From the NCBI GenBank assembly GCA_022419385.1, contig JAJUBI010000001.1, forward strand, positions 3,348,001 through 3,412,000: 64,000 nucleotides of DNA, in the 5' to 3' direction. The position numbers and the translations under genes are program-made. Below, piece after piece: positions 46,022 through 55,389 of the stretch. The stretch is from Paraconiothyrium sp. Pb-2020 (Eukaryota; Ascomycota; Dothideomycetes; Pleosporales; Didymosphaeriaceae). The notes below the pieces were generated by a model. That model saw only the letters and a program-made list of their open reading frames with translations. It had not been told where the DNA came from and ran no database searches. Position 1 is the first letter of the stretch; the number at the start of each line of letters is the position of its first letter.

Positions 46022-47553
46022 ATGACTGAGCCGGTCGGACGTCGCGAGCGAGATTCGTGCATATGGGCTTTACACGCTACGACGAGCATGTGTGGAGGGT
46101 AAACAACCCCACTATCTTTTCGTGTCCCTTTGCTTAACACTGATTCTCTAGGCTCCAAGTTATATGGTCGGTCGTTCTCTCAAATGGAACAAACTACTTG
46201 CTTTCTATCGGCATGCCTCGCCATATCACCGCAATCACTTGGATGGCAGGGCCTGTGTGTGGGATCTTTGTGCAGCCTTATATAGCAGCCGCGAGCGACA
46301 ACTTCGAAAGCAGTTTTGGCCGGAGACGCCCATTCATAGTACTTGGAACCATCGGAACTGGGTTCAGCATCGTTTTCCTTGCTTTTATCAAGCAAATCGT
46401 TGGTCTTTTGTTACTTTCTACAAACGAGGATACTCAACAGGCAATTACGCTCGTTCTGGCTTTCACGTTTGTATGGGCACTGAACTTCTGGATACAGCCG
46501 TTGCAGGTCGGGATACGTGCCCTCATCATCGAGTCCATTTCCAAAAAGCAGCAATGGCGAGCCAGCGCGTGCGCGAGTTACTGGGTTGCCTGCGGGAGCC
46601 TAGTTGGAGCTGCCTCCGGTCTTAAAGCTCCCCTGCAGATATCGGGCCTTGGGACGTGGACACAATTCCAAGTGTTGTGTTTGATAGCCACGGTTGCGCT
46701 CACCTCCACGGTCATGGTTGGCTGTGGTTTCACCCGTGAACATTCGGCCATACCAAGCAGAACCAAATCGTCTACACAGAGCCCATCGGGCATACTGCAA
46801 AACCTGAGACAAGCCTACACAGGGTTCTATCGCATGAACACTATCATGCGTCAAGTCATGATCGTTCAATTTTTCTCTTGGATGGCCTGGTTTCCTTTGC
46901 TTTACTACGGATCGAGCCATGCATCGAACATCTGTACGTTTTGCATCTTCATGCTCCGCAAACTTGATTGACAAAAGGCAGTCGCCCGGCGTGGTTTGGC
47001 CGCATCCGGAATTGCGGAAAATTTGGCTATCACATCAGTCGCCACGCGCATTGGAACTTTGAGTTTCTTCGTACTCTCATGCGCAATGCTTATTACAAGC
47101 TTGATGATCAATGCTTTTCGGATACAAAGTTTGCATTCCATACTTGGGCTGTGGACTGCTTCACAGGCTTTGTACAGCTTCTCTTTGATGGGGGCATTCT
47201 TCATTTCCAGCTGGCGGCTATACCTATCCTTTGCCTTCTTCGCGGGAGTTTCATTTTCTATTACGCAGTATGCACCCTTTGCAATCCTGGGTATGGAGTG
47301 TGCATCCATGAGGGATACCAGTATCGAAACGGGTGTCGTTATGGGCATACACAACGTGGCAATTGCACTCCCACAACTCATTGCTGCTGCAGTTTGCGCC
47401 CCAATGTTTATTGTTCTGTCGCATTTGGAGCTCGGCGGGAGCATGGCATGGGTCATCGTGTTGGGTATCATACCTAGCTCGGTTGCTGCTTGGCGATTGC
47501 GCAGGTTGCAGAGCCGCGACGGTAATCTTGTCGTCGGCTCTATGGCCATGTAA
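46022..47553 (+). CDS. MFS transporter, GPH/sucrose-transporter-like
   Basis: Multi-span membrane transporter, likely for export of the peptide product or a sugar-like compound. Three exons (46022-46098, 46152-46933 and 46982-47553; introns 53 and 48 nt) give about 476 aa. The N-terminal signature MCGGLQVIWSVVLSNG is rebuilt exactly across intron 1. GPVCGIFVQPYIAAASD and FGRRRPFIVLG form the loop 2-3 motif of glycoside-pentoside-hexuronide/sucrose carriers. WALNFWIQPLQVGIRALI, FFSWMAWFPLLYYG and GVVMGIHNVAIALPQLIAAA are further family-like TM segments. Family length is usually above 500 aa, and the part after the second intron may have lost a loop. Confidence 0.87.
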
Positions 47554-47668
47554 CTACTTACTATGTAAAGTTGAACTCAACAAGGGTTTCATTACGTGGT
47601 TGGCTAGTTTCAACTATCGAGTATTGCATTCTTCGGATAATGCCTCTTCTGGTCGCTGGGGTGCATGC

Positions 47669-47700
47669 ATGTCAGAAAACCAATCTCATTTTCTGACATC
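47669..47700. promoter_or_regulatory. RiPP-cluster promoter element, palindromic pair (copy 2)
   Basis: ATGTCAGAAAA (47669-47679) faces ATTTTCTGACATC (47688-47700), giving an inverted pair 105 bp before the next ATG. A near-perfect 11-bp inverted repeat suggests a dimeric regulator site. Confidence 0.7.
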
Positions 47701-47804
47701 CCGTCCGAACCACATCATTTCACCGCTGCGCAATTCCTATCGTCATATATTTCCTCCTTTCAGATATTCTGTTGTCTCATACGTCTTCTCTTTTTCCCGC
47801 AGTC

Positions 47805-48497
47805 ATGGGGTTGGACTCAGAGCCTCAGTTCTACCGCGCGCTCAACGACCAGGAGGCGTGCAGCCCCGAGCAAGACTTTTCTGATATAGGCGAGCCGGTC
47901 CCTCGCCGGTATCTCCCAAGCGTCATTGGCCTCAACAGTGTTCTTTCCATCGTCCTCCTCATCTTGGCCTTGCTCAACTTTCGACAGCAACAACACACAC
48001 CACATCCACATCAAAAGACTCTTGAAACCACAAATTGCGGCAACACATCCAGCTCCGCTAAGGCAGCTGGCTGTATTTTCGATCCTCTTGGCTATCTATG
48101 GGTCCCGCCGGAATGTTACGATCACGCTACCGCCTCCGAATTCCGCACTCTTCTCGCACGGCCTAGTTTGAAGTTTGGGGCTTTTCCGTTCTTCCGAAGC
48201 AACAATCTCACGGATCGGATACTGAACGAAGAAGAGCTTTCTGAGAGAGTGGGAATGAAGACATGGTCATCGCAAGAAGAACATCTTGCTCACTGCGCTT
48301 ATATGCTACGACGTCTTGAACGAGCACGAGAGGGGAAATTTCGGTGGGATGGGATAGGCGGTTGGGGACACATTGAGCATTGTAGTAATGCTTTGGTGGA
48401 AAGAATCACCGAGGGCGAAAATCCTCTAGATGCGACTGGGTTACATAGCATTATCCTTCTGTCCGTTGTAGAAAAGTGTGAAGACACATCGCTTTAG
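47805..48497 (+). CDS. UstYa-like (DUF3328-related) protein 2, CG/EAKxxGC subtype
   Basis: A single exon encodes 230 aa. One TM segment (YLPSVIGLNSVLSIVLLILALLNF, given in two parts here: YLPSVIGLNSV and LSIVLLILALLNF) follows a cytosolic head. The lumenal part starts with the subtype signature NCGNTSSSAKAAGCIFD, then YLWVPPECYD. The histidine pairs are EEHLAHC and GHIEHC, in the HxxHC layout of the family. The start at 47805 follows a CCGCAG tract that could be a 5' UTR splice acceptor. It shares the two-part signature with the protein at 50456, so the cluster holds two pairs of subtypes. Probable oxidase/cyclase or partner subunit. Confidence 0.82.
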   Translation: MGLDSEPQFYRALNDQEACSPEQDFSDIGEPVPRRYLPSVIGLNSVLSIVLLILALLNFRQQQHTPHPHQKTLETTNCGNTSSSAKAAGCIFDPLGYLWVPPECYDHATASEFRTLLARPSLKFGAFPFFRSNNLTDRILNEEELSERVGMKTWSSQEEHLAHCAYMLRRLERAREGKFRWDGIGGWGHIEHCSNALVERITEGENPLDATGLHSIILLSVVEKCEDTSL

Positions 48498-49313
48498 GTG
48501 ACTAGGAAATCGTGAACGCTCTAGTTAGTTGGTGTGTGGCGTGCGTAGTCGTTCTTTCCAACTTCATTGGTGGTTGAGCCGCCTGATACGCGCTGTCAGA
48601 TAATTTATGATTTGGGCATCCGATTCCCTGACATTGCGCTAGCCACCATCGTTCTACCACAGCAAGTATGTCACGTGAGCACAAGCCATTTAACCATGTA
48701 ACACAAGATCTTTACCCCCAAATCAATTCTGAGATCTCTGTACACCTCCTATCCACAACATCTCCATCACCATGGCCCACCCACATACAATTGGGGAACT
48801 TGAAGCATAGAAGCACGTACCGCGGTATGCTAATCCGATATTTGTCTTGCATGTGGTCCCGGCTGCTGTGTTGACAGCGTACTCATGAACGAATTTGTCT
48901 CTTTCAAGGATTGGACGCGGTGGGAATCTACTGACGAGAACGACGCGACCCCCATTTCCTTGGCCGAGGTGCGCCGAGATGCTACCTGAGAAACATCGAG
49001 CGCTTGATGAACGAACTATCATAATCAAAAGGAAGTTCCTAGACTGTCCTTCCGGTGAACTGTGACACAAGGAGTACGAGGTGTGCGAGTGGCGCCCCGG
49101 TGGAGGGGAAAGCCGGAACAGAGCACTGCACATAGAGAAATGTCAAAAGTGGCCGACCTGCACTTTTTCAATAGTATCATATGTTTTGTAGCTAAATAGC
49201 CCTATACATTAGACTACACCTTGAGTCAAGCGCGACTACTTGCAATGAAAGACAAAGCTTGTCGGGTGTGGGTTGGGGAATCTCCTTCTCTCATGCCATT
49301 CTCGACCTACATG
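48498..49313. other. 816-bp intergenic region
   Basis: No supported gene between the convergent UstYa genes 2 and 3. Frames such as 48723-49133 (-) show no features. Confidence 0.4.
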
Positions 49314-50180
49314 CTAATCGAGGTCATGTGGTTGCAGTTCAGTTTCGCCGCCCTTTTTCTTGATTCCTTCCCTGGGATTATCGACGGTGTTGGAAAGTGC
49401 CCACTTGAGCATTGCCTCGGGATCTCTGCATTGATGCCCGACATTGTAATCTGGCCAAGGCTCTTCCTTGCCTTCTACCCAGTGGAATGTTACCAAGCCA
49501 GTCCCACTATTACAAAAAATCGCTTGCCTAACCGTCTCCAAACAATGCTCTAGGTGGCCTCGTTTTGACATGACATCTATTTTGTAATGTTTAGGGTATA
49601 TGAGCTGGCGAAACATATCCAAACAGTGCGTGTTGTGGAAAAGTTCCAGGCTGGCCATGTATCTGCCGTCGACAATCTCGACCGCGCTGGCCGCCCACTT
49701 TTCATTTTTCGACTTTTCCATTTTTTGAATGGCAGGAAAAGGTACCGTCATTCGACCTATCCTTCCGTCCATTCTTGGATGATGAGAAAAACGAGCCCAT
49801 GCTTCGTCAACCTCTTTGCTAGGATGTCCCGCGAATATGGATGGGGCTACCGTTGGAAAGCCAAAGGTTTCGTTGAATCGGACTGTTTGCGCCGGAACGA
49901 AGTCCATGACGGGAGACCATGAAATTTCCCGCCTGCGTGGGGACTGTGCGAATAGAGTAGGTCGGAGAAGTGAGATGAGAAGCATGAGCAAAGAAGAAAA
50001 AAACAGGAGAAGATTGGCAAAAGTCAGACTTCTGGACTGCCATCGGTATGGTGAGTGAACCGGCGCCGGCTCGGACTCGCTTAGAAGCCTCTCGTTCTCC
50101 TCGTGTACATATTTCTCCTTGTCTGTTTCGATGGACCAAACATCACTTGTGCCAGATGGGATGTGAGCGCCAATGTCCAT
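49314..50180 (-). CDS. UstYa-family (DUF3328) oxidase 3
   Basis: A single exon gives 288 aa. A long cytosolic N-terminus precedes one TM helix (about residues 52-73, LTFANLLLFFSSLLMLLISL). The lumenal domain carries both signature motifs, HNTHC (182-186, in SLELFHNTHCLDMFRQLIYP) and HLEHC (209-213), then AIFCNSGTGLVTFHW and a conserved VGHQCRDPEAMLKWA tail. This is the classical UstYa architecture. It is transcribed divergently from UstYa 4, and the 275-bp shared promoter holds an inverted copy of the cluster element at 50309. Expected to cross-link or oxidise the peptide core. Confidence 0.92.
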   Translation of the reverse strand: MDIGAHIPSGTSDVWSIETDKEKYVHEENERLLSESEPAPVHSPYRWQSRSLTFANLLLFFSSLLMLLISLLRPTLFAQSPRRREISWSPVMDFVPAQTVRFNETFGFPTVAPSIFAGHPSKEVDEAWARFSHHPRMDGRIGRMTVPFPAIQKMEKSKNEKWAASAVEIVDGRYMASLELFHNTHCLDMFRQLIYPKHYKIDVMSKRGHLEHCLETVRQAIFCNSGTGLVTFHWVEGKEEPWPDYNVGHQCRDPEAMLKWALSNTVDNPREGIKKKGGETELQPHDLD

Positions 50181-50308
50181 AACTCGGTTTTGATGGTAGA
50201 GTGCAAGAGTACTCGGTGTTCGAGTTCAAATTCGACCACATGCCTTTGAACATCCAAGTACTTCTTTTGGGTATCAATTTCTTCCGAAAGTGGACAAGAT
50301 CAGACTCA

Positions 50309-50322
50309 GATGTCAGAAAAAT
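50309..50322 (-). promoter_or_regulatory. RiPP-cluster promoter element, copy 3
   Basis: GATGTCAGAAAAAT is the reverse complement of ATTTTTCTGACATC. It lies about 130 bp from both divergent ATGs (50180 and 50456), so a single site could serve both genes. Confidence 0.7.
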
Positions 50323-50455
50323 GACCACCTGTCAGGCATAATTTCCGTAAGAGGACTAGCGCCTTTTGCCGCCCGCTCGACTATCAAAATGTCGTTTGGG
50401 TGAATTAAAGTCTTCACATCAACCAAAATTAGCTTCTGCGTCTCGTTTACTTTCA

Positions 50456-51130
50456 ATGGTTTCTTCATACGACGATACGCGGAGCTCGTCCGAGGAGGAA
50501 TCTGGCATCGATACAACGCTTCTGGACCACTCGAAAGAAAAGATCATACAAACGACAGCCAATTCATGGTCTATCCGACGAAAGCAAACATTGGTAGCTC
50601 TGGTGGCTCTTGGTCTTGCTGCGGCAGGCTTTTCAATTTATGGTCTCACTCCGGCTATGGGAATTGGTCACAAACACGATGAATTTGGAGATTGTGGGCA
50701 AACTCCTAGCGAGGCCAAGGCCAAAGGCTGCATTTTCGATAACATCTCCTACGTATGGATACAGCCGGCTTGTCATCATCCCGAACTCTTTCAAACCTTC
50801 TGGGACCGATCCAATCTCTCGTACTACAGCTCGAGCGAATGGATGCCCGAGACCCGAATCCCCGAGGAAGAGATTATGGAGGGCAGATGGGAAATGGCAT
50901 GGACAGTAAAAGAGCATCATCCCGTGCACTGTTTATTTGTCCTTGCGAAGCTGCACGAAGCAGTATTAAACCATATGCCAATGGACAGCAAGGCCACCGG
51001 ATTTGGGCACACTTTACACTGTTCCGAAGTTTTGATGCAGCCATGGTTGCATGAAATTGAAGACTGCAATCAGGGGAAGTGCGAGCGTGCGACGGTCACG
51101 ATGGGTTATTCTTCATGTGGTTATTACTGA
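50456..51130 (+). CDS. UstYa-like (DUF3328-related) protein 4, CG/EAKxxGC subtype
   Basis: 224 aa from ATG 50456; the frame is open upstream to 50366, but the TM and spacing favour 50456. A TM segment (TLVALVALGLAAAGFSIYGL) is followed by the subtype signature DCGQTPSEAKAKGCIFDN and SYVWIQPACHHPEL. The histidine pairs are EHHPVHC and GHTLHC. It ends CERATVTMGYSSCGYY, a typical Cys/Tyr-rich tail for this subtype. It is the subtype partner of the 47805 protein and divergent from UstYa 3. Probably acts with the classical UstYa proteins on the same peptide. Confidence 0.85.
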   Translation: MVSSYDDTRSSSEEESGIDTTLLDHSKEKIIQTTANSWSIRRKQTLVALVALGLAAAGFSIYGLTPAMGIGHKHDEFGDCGQTPSEAKAKGCIFDNISYVWIQPACHHPELFQTFWDRSNLSYYSSSEWMPETRIPEEEIMEGRWEMAWTVKEHHPVHCLFVLAKLHEAVLNHMPMDSKATGFGHTLHCSEVLMQPWLHEIEDCNQGKCERATVTMGYSSCGYY

Positions 51131-51557
51131 AAGTCTCGCTGGTCTACAGTATGCCTAGGAGCAAGCATGTGTAGATGAATCATGTTTCCAAGAAATCCTT
51201 CGATTGCGTATGCGTGTCAATTGGATCTTGTGCCTACACTGTTAAGCTGAATGTGTAATTTGTTGTCAAAGATTTGTTGGATTGGCGAATATGATGGACG
51301 TCATATTATGGATAACAGGGGGTTATCACGCTGGCATGTATACCATATTGATCAGGTAAAGCGCCAGGTAAAGCGCGGGATGACTTGTGAACATGGGATC
51401 TGAATTTCTGACACAGGTACACCTTCCCCCTTGACGATTCGCTTACGATGGTCTAGTTAAGTGGCCCCTGCATGTGCACGGTAATCACAACTTTGATGAT
51501 TTGATTGCTGGGCTTTGACCATCCACCCTCATCATCTTCATTCATTTCATACTATGC
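51131..51557. other. intergenic region with cluster element copy 4
   Basis: No gene. AATTTCTGACAC at 51403-51414 lies 143 bp before the ATG of UstYa 5 and is a variant of the cluster element. A short direct repeat, CAGGTAAAGCGC, occurs twice near 51353-51376. Confidence 0.5.
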
Positions 51558-52587
51558 ATGATGGAGTCCTCTTCAGACACAGCTTACCAGTCAATTCCGG
51601 AAGACGAAGACAAGTGGAGCAGTGATAGGAGTCCCACACGATTGCACACATCATATCAACGGTTGTTTATACAACGTCAATCAGTCATGCTCCTGACATC
51701 GGCTGCCGCTGCGTTCGTCCTAGGCATAGTATTGGGGGCTGTCATTACGGTTCTTGCCCTGCGAGTATACTCCGATCTGCCATCGCAAACCACAACGACC
51801 AACAGTACTCTTAGTAATCTTGCGGCCACTCCACTCTGGCGTAAGTGACGACTTATGAACGTATCTAAGTAATTTTCTCGAAGCTAATTCACAAGAATTA
51901 GATGCAGATCTAGACAACCTGACGGCCATATGGGCGCGTTTCAACGGATCGCTCTACTATCAAAACAAATACAGAGGCCCACCGAGTTCGAAGATCGACA
52001 TTGAGTGGGATCGCTTCACAGACCATGGTAAGTCATCTATCGATCGACACTGGAGACAGTCGACATGAGTTTGAGTACTAATGAAGGGTTTCATTTCCGT
52101 AGAATGGATGCCTGGAACACCTCTCATTCTTGGCGTCACGCCGGATGAATTGCATCGATCAGGCAACGATTTCTCCGAGGATACCGTCGTGAAACTCAGT
52201 AAAGATAATGGTGGCCCGGGATATATGGCTTCAATCGAAATGTTCCACCAGCTTCACTGTTTGAACTTTCTCCGAAAATGGACCTACCAGGAACATTACA
52301 GGGAGATCGACGCGTTTTGGGAAGAAGGGAATCATTTTCATCAGCGAGAGCATGCTGATCATTGTATTGATATGATTAGACAGGCACTCATGTGTACAGG
52401 CGATACAGGGCTAGTAGTGTTTCATTGGACAGATAAGGTGGGAGCTCCGACCCCATTTTTCAGTACCAAGCACAAGTGTCGTGATCCAGAGCAGATTTTG
52501 AGCTGGGCAAAAAATATTTCTAAGCCAGTCCATCGTTACATATTGAAAACCGGGGCTGAAAATTCGCTTCCCGAGTTTCCACCTTGA
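51558..52587 (+). CDS. UstYa-family (DUF3328) oxidase 5
   Basis: Three exons (51558-51840, 51902-52027 and 52103-52587; introns 61 and 75 nt) give about 297 aa. A cytosolic head is followed by a TM helix (MLLTSAAAAFVLGIVLGAV). The lumenal part has an N-glycosylation-like NGSLYYQNKY, EWMPGTPLILGVTPDE restored across the second junction, and the two motifs HQLHC (MFHQLHCLNFLRKWTY) and HADHC (REHADHCIDMIRQALMC), then TGDTGLVVFHW and KHKCRDPEQILSWA. It is the nearest UstYa gene to the precursor and has all classical residues, so it is a strong candidate for the core cyclisation step. Confidence 0.93.
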
Positions 52588-53348
52588 CGTTGATGCTTAG
52601 TTTATATCGGAGAAATTGATAGAAAAATCATCCAGTACTCAGATGCCTGAGAGTTAATGAAATCGATACAAAAATGATATATTGAAGTCCTAATAGTATA
52701 ATATGAATTGCACTGCGCCACAAAACTCAAGACGTAGGCATTCGTTCGCTATACTTGTCTTCCCTAAAAGCAAATAGCACTCTTCACAGGAGTTGGAGGC
52801 TTGGCTTGGTGTTTCTGACACTGGACGAACAGTGAAACGTGCTACAACAAGACATAGACACCGCGCGGTGTTCATGTTAGATAGTTCAGATGTGCTTGAG
52901 CTAAAGTGACAGGCAGGAACTTGTTAGGCTGGTAAACCTAGTGAGTCGGCTCCCTGTAGGAGCGGCGCGGACCGCACAAGACTTCGAAACTTAATATTAG
53001 TAATAGCGAAGCGTCGACGCGTTTTCTCTTGTAGAGTCATATTGAAAAGTGGTTGTTGAGCAGGTAGAGCGTTAATTGCTATTGTCGAGATGTGGAGCAA
53101 AAGTGACAGCGCACGTGATATAGTATGTCAATTTTCTGACAATGGTCGTGACGAGCACCTCTGAACTGGAACCCACTATGAGATTCTGACAACAGACAGG
53201 CTTCGACCAATGAGCTTAATCGCTTCAAAGTTCCATCAGTCTTCTTCTCACAGCCATGGTTAAATATCAGTCTCGAAGCCGCGTAACGACAGAAGACACC
53301 AACCAGCACCGTAATCATTTACCGCACCGATCTTTCACTTTATCAAAC
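52588..53348. promoter_or_regulatory. precursor promoter region with cluster element copy 5
   Basis: No gene in 761 bp. ATTTTCTGACA (53131-53141) lies 207 bp before the precursor ATG. Weaker look-alikes are GTTTCTGACAC (52811-52821) and ATTCTGACAA (53183-53192). Confidence 0.55.
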
Positions 53349-53678
53349 ATGAAGTATATCCTGAGCCTCGTAGCCATCTTTGGCGCTACATTGGTTGTAC
53401 ATGCAGCCCCCATCAGTGGGGCCGAAGAATCCAACACCGATCCCTCCGAACCACCTACTATTCAGTACTGGGACAAACGTGCCGAGTCCCCCAAACCACC
53501 CACTATCCAGTACTGGGACAAGCGTGCCGAGTCCTCCGAGCCACCTACTATCCAATACTGGGACAAGCGTGCCGAGTCCTCCGAGCCACCTACTATCCAA
53601 TACTGGGACAAGCGTGCCGAGTCCTCCGAGCCACCCACTATCCAGTACTGGGACAAGCGTGCCAAGTCCTCGAACTGA
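53349..53678 (+). CDS. Dikaritin-type RiPP precursor with five Kex2-flanked repeats
   Basis: A 109-aa secreted precursor. The signal peptide MKYILSLVAIFGATLVVHA (cleavage near 19/20) is followed by a short acidic leader and five 15-residue repeats (residues 34-108, EPPTIQYWDKRAESS type). In each, PPTIQYWD is invariant and directly followed by KR (43-44, 58-59, 73-74, 88-89, 103-104), the Kex2 site. Only the linker varies (ESPK, ESSE, KSSN). The predicted Kex2 products are AESSEPPTIQYWD-like peptides. This is the ustiloxin/phomopsin/asperipin precursor plan: signal peptide, repeated core, KR. The core differs from the published ones that I know and carries both Tyr and Trp next to each other. 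The start at 53349 is chosen because the signal peptide begins there; the frame is open to 53256. It stands beside five UstYa-family genes. Confidence 0.93.
   Translation: MKYILSLVAIFGATLVVHAAPISGAEESNTDPSEPPTIQYWDKRAESPKPPTIQYWDKRAESSEPPTIQYWDKRAESSEPPTIQYWDKRAESSEPPTIQYWDKRAKSSN
53448..53672 (+). repeat. five tandem 45-bp coding repeats of the precursor
   Basis: Five contiguous 45-bp units. Codon use differs slightly at third positions (for example CAGTAC against CAATAC), and units 3-4 are nearly identical, which suggests recent unequal duplication. It is not a CRISPR array. Confidence 0.95.
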
Positions 53679-54344
53679 ATCCAAGTAAGCTGCACGGCAC
53701 CGTTTTTCATCTTTGACCATACCTAAAGAAATATTCGTATAGTGAGCTAGTCGGCCAGCGGGCAAGGAACTCTCGATGCAGCTACTCATTTGGAGGGGAT
53801 ATCTAGAATTGATGGAACATTCTTTAAAACGAGGGAGGAGAAATGAAGGCTGAAAACGGCGTCTGGGGAGCGTAGCATCAAACCTACAACTATAGTGAAT
53901 CGAAATGCTTCTCATACCCAACCCCTGTGCCTATGATTCATGTACCTAGGTAGAGCGTCCATTCCAATTCAGGGGGGAGGTGGATAGATGAAGCTGCTGT
54001 CGACTGTTTTTGTGCTCATCAACTCGTGGGCGAGAAAGATCACCTACTTAGAAGTACATGGTCTTTGAGTGATACACGCCTGAGATAGGCATATTCCATA
54101 ATCAGATGTACTAGTCATAATCACGTGTTAGCGCCACATGGCTCACGATAAGACTATTCCTAGTGCTTAAAAGCCAACACAAACACATCTGTCTATGCTT
54201 CCTCTCAGCCAATCAACGATTTGATAAACTGTTGTCGGTCTGCAAAAGCAGAAGATGACTGGGTGGCAGGGAATGTGAAGGACTTCATACCCAAGGACAC
54301 CAATCCTCGCGAGTTCCTGTCTGGGTCGTACATTTACGCAAGAA
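53679..54344. other. intergenic region
   Basis: No strong gene. A frame at 54221-54421 (+) (DDWVAGNVKDFIPKDTNPRE) may be a 5' exon of the following hypothetical protein. Confidence 0.35.
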
Positions 54345-54848
54345 ATGGTGACCGTTCCTCTAGCTCCACTACGACGACCACCGAGGGGCACCAACATGTC
54401 CAAACTGGCAGAAGTATATAACCTCTACTACGACGAATACAAGTCCAAAGGCCGCACTGACAGGAGCAGTCTGTCGCACTGGACTGCGTTCAAAGGGAAC
54501 TTCCAGGTGTGCATAAAGAGTCTATCAGCCACGACGGATTCCCAATACATAACGGAAACGCAACTCGATAGCTCTACTACCGCTCTCATATGGTACAAGC
54601 ACATGACCAATCCAAAGGCACCGGCTGCACCAAGATTTCCGGAGAAGAATACACTGTTTCACGTTAATGAGGCGGCCATGGAGCTCTTGTGTACTCAGAT
54701 AAGCACTGTTTTCAACGCTTCAGCTTCGTACTCAAGTACAAAGGTTGTCGACATCCGGTATAGTATGCAATGGGCGCCGTTTCTCACTTATTCTGTTGTG
54801 GGGTCTTCCGTCAACGGCGATAGTCTCAAAAAAAGCAAAAGGAGCTAG
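54345..54848 (+). CDS. Hypothetical protein
   Basis: The 167-codon frame has fairly even, protein-like composition (KLAEVYNLYYDEYKSKGRTD, ALIWYKHMTNPKAPAAPRFP) but no domain that I recognise and no TM or signal peptide. An upstream exon in another frame (about 54221-54345) may belong to it. It lies at the border of the TA-rich block, so it may be the edge of a relic. Low confidence. Confidence 0.35.
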   Translation: MVTVPLAPLRRPPRGTNMSKLAEVYNLYYDEYKSKGRTDRSSLSHWTAFKGNFQVCIKSLSATTDSQYITETQLDSSTTALIWYKHMTNPKAPAAPRFPEKNTLFHVNEAAMELLCTQISTVFNASASYSSTKVVDIRYSMQWAPFLTYSVVGSSVNGDSLKKSKRS

Positions 54849-55385
54849 GGAGGTGGCATACTAAGTGGGCCCTTATTTAGTGTTAATTATACCATATAAG
54901 ATGTGGCTAATAGTCTATTAGATATGTAAGTTCTAGTCTACCTTTCTCTCTTCTATTCCGTACCCGGCTAATAGAGCATAGCCATCTATAAAGTTTATAT
55001 ACCCCTAATATTATATAGGTATATATATCTATTCTACTTACCTTATTCTTATGTACTCTAGTAGTTAATACTCCCTAGAATTATATATCTTATTACTATT
55101 ATATTTATAGTTAGGACTATATTTAGAATTATAAATACTTTTATATAAAAGTTAAGTCTACTACTATAACTATATTATAGCTACTATACTATAATAGAAT
55201 TATAAGAATTATATTAATAATAGTAACTAATTAGATTATATAGGAGAAGAATATAATTATAGATTAGATACTAAGTATAAAATAAATATATAAAAAGTTA
55301 TATAATTAGATTTATAGTATTATAATTTTATAGAATAATAGTAGAAAGATAAAAATACCTAGTAAATTAAAGCTAGTTTCTACCA
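54849..55385. other. TA-rich RIP-like block, left
   Basis: Dominated by A and T in CTA/TAG/TATA contexts, with almost no CpA left, as expected for repeat-induced point mutation in dothideomycete AT isochores. No gene. The composition changes abruptly at about 55380. Confidence 0.7.
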
Positions 55386-55389
55386 CACC

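Noticed and set aside
53448..53672. Regular 45-bp repeats as a possible CRISPR array
   Set aside because: Eukaryotic context, no unique spacers, and the units are in-frame coding repeats.
53343..53921. Long minus-strand frame with repeated SARLSQYWIVGGSED-like units
   Set aside because: It is the antisense shadow of the 45-bp repeats; the plus strand has a signal peptide, KR sites and a sensible stop.
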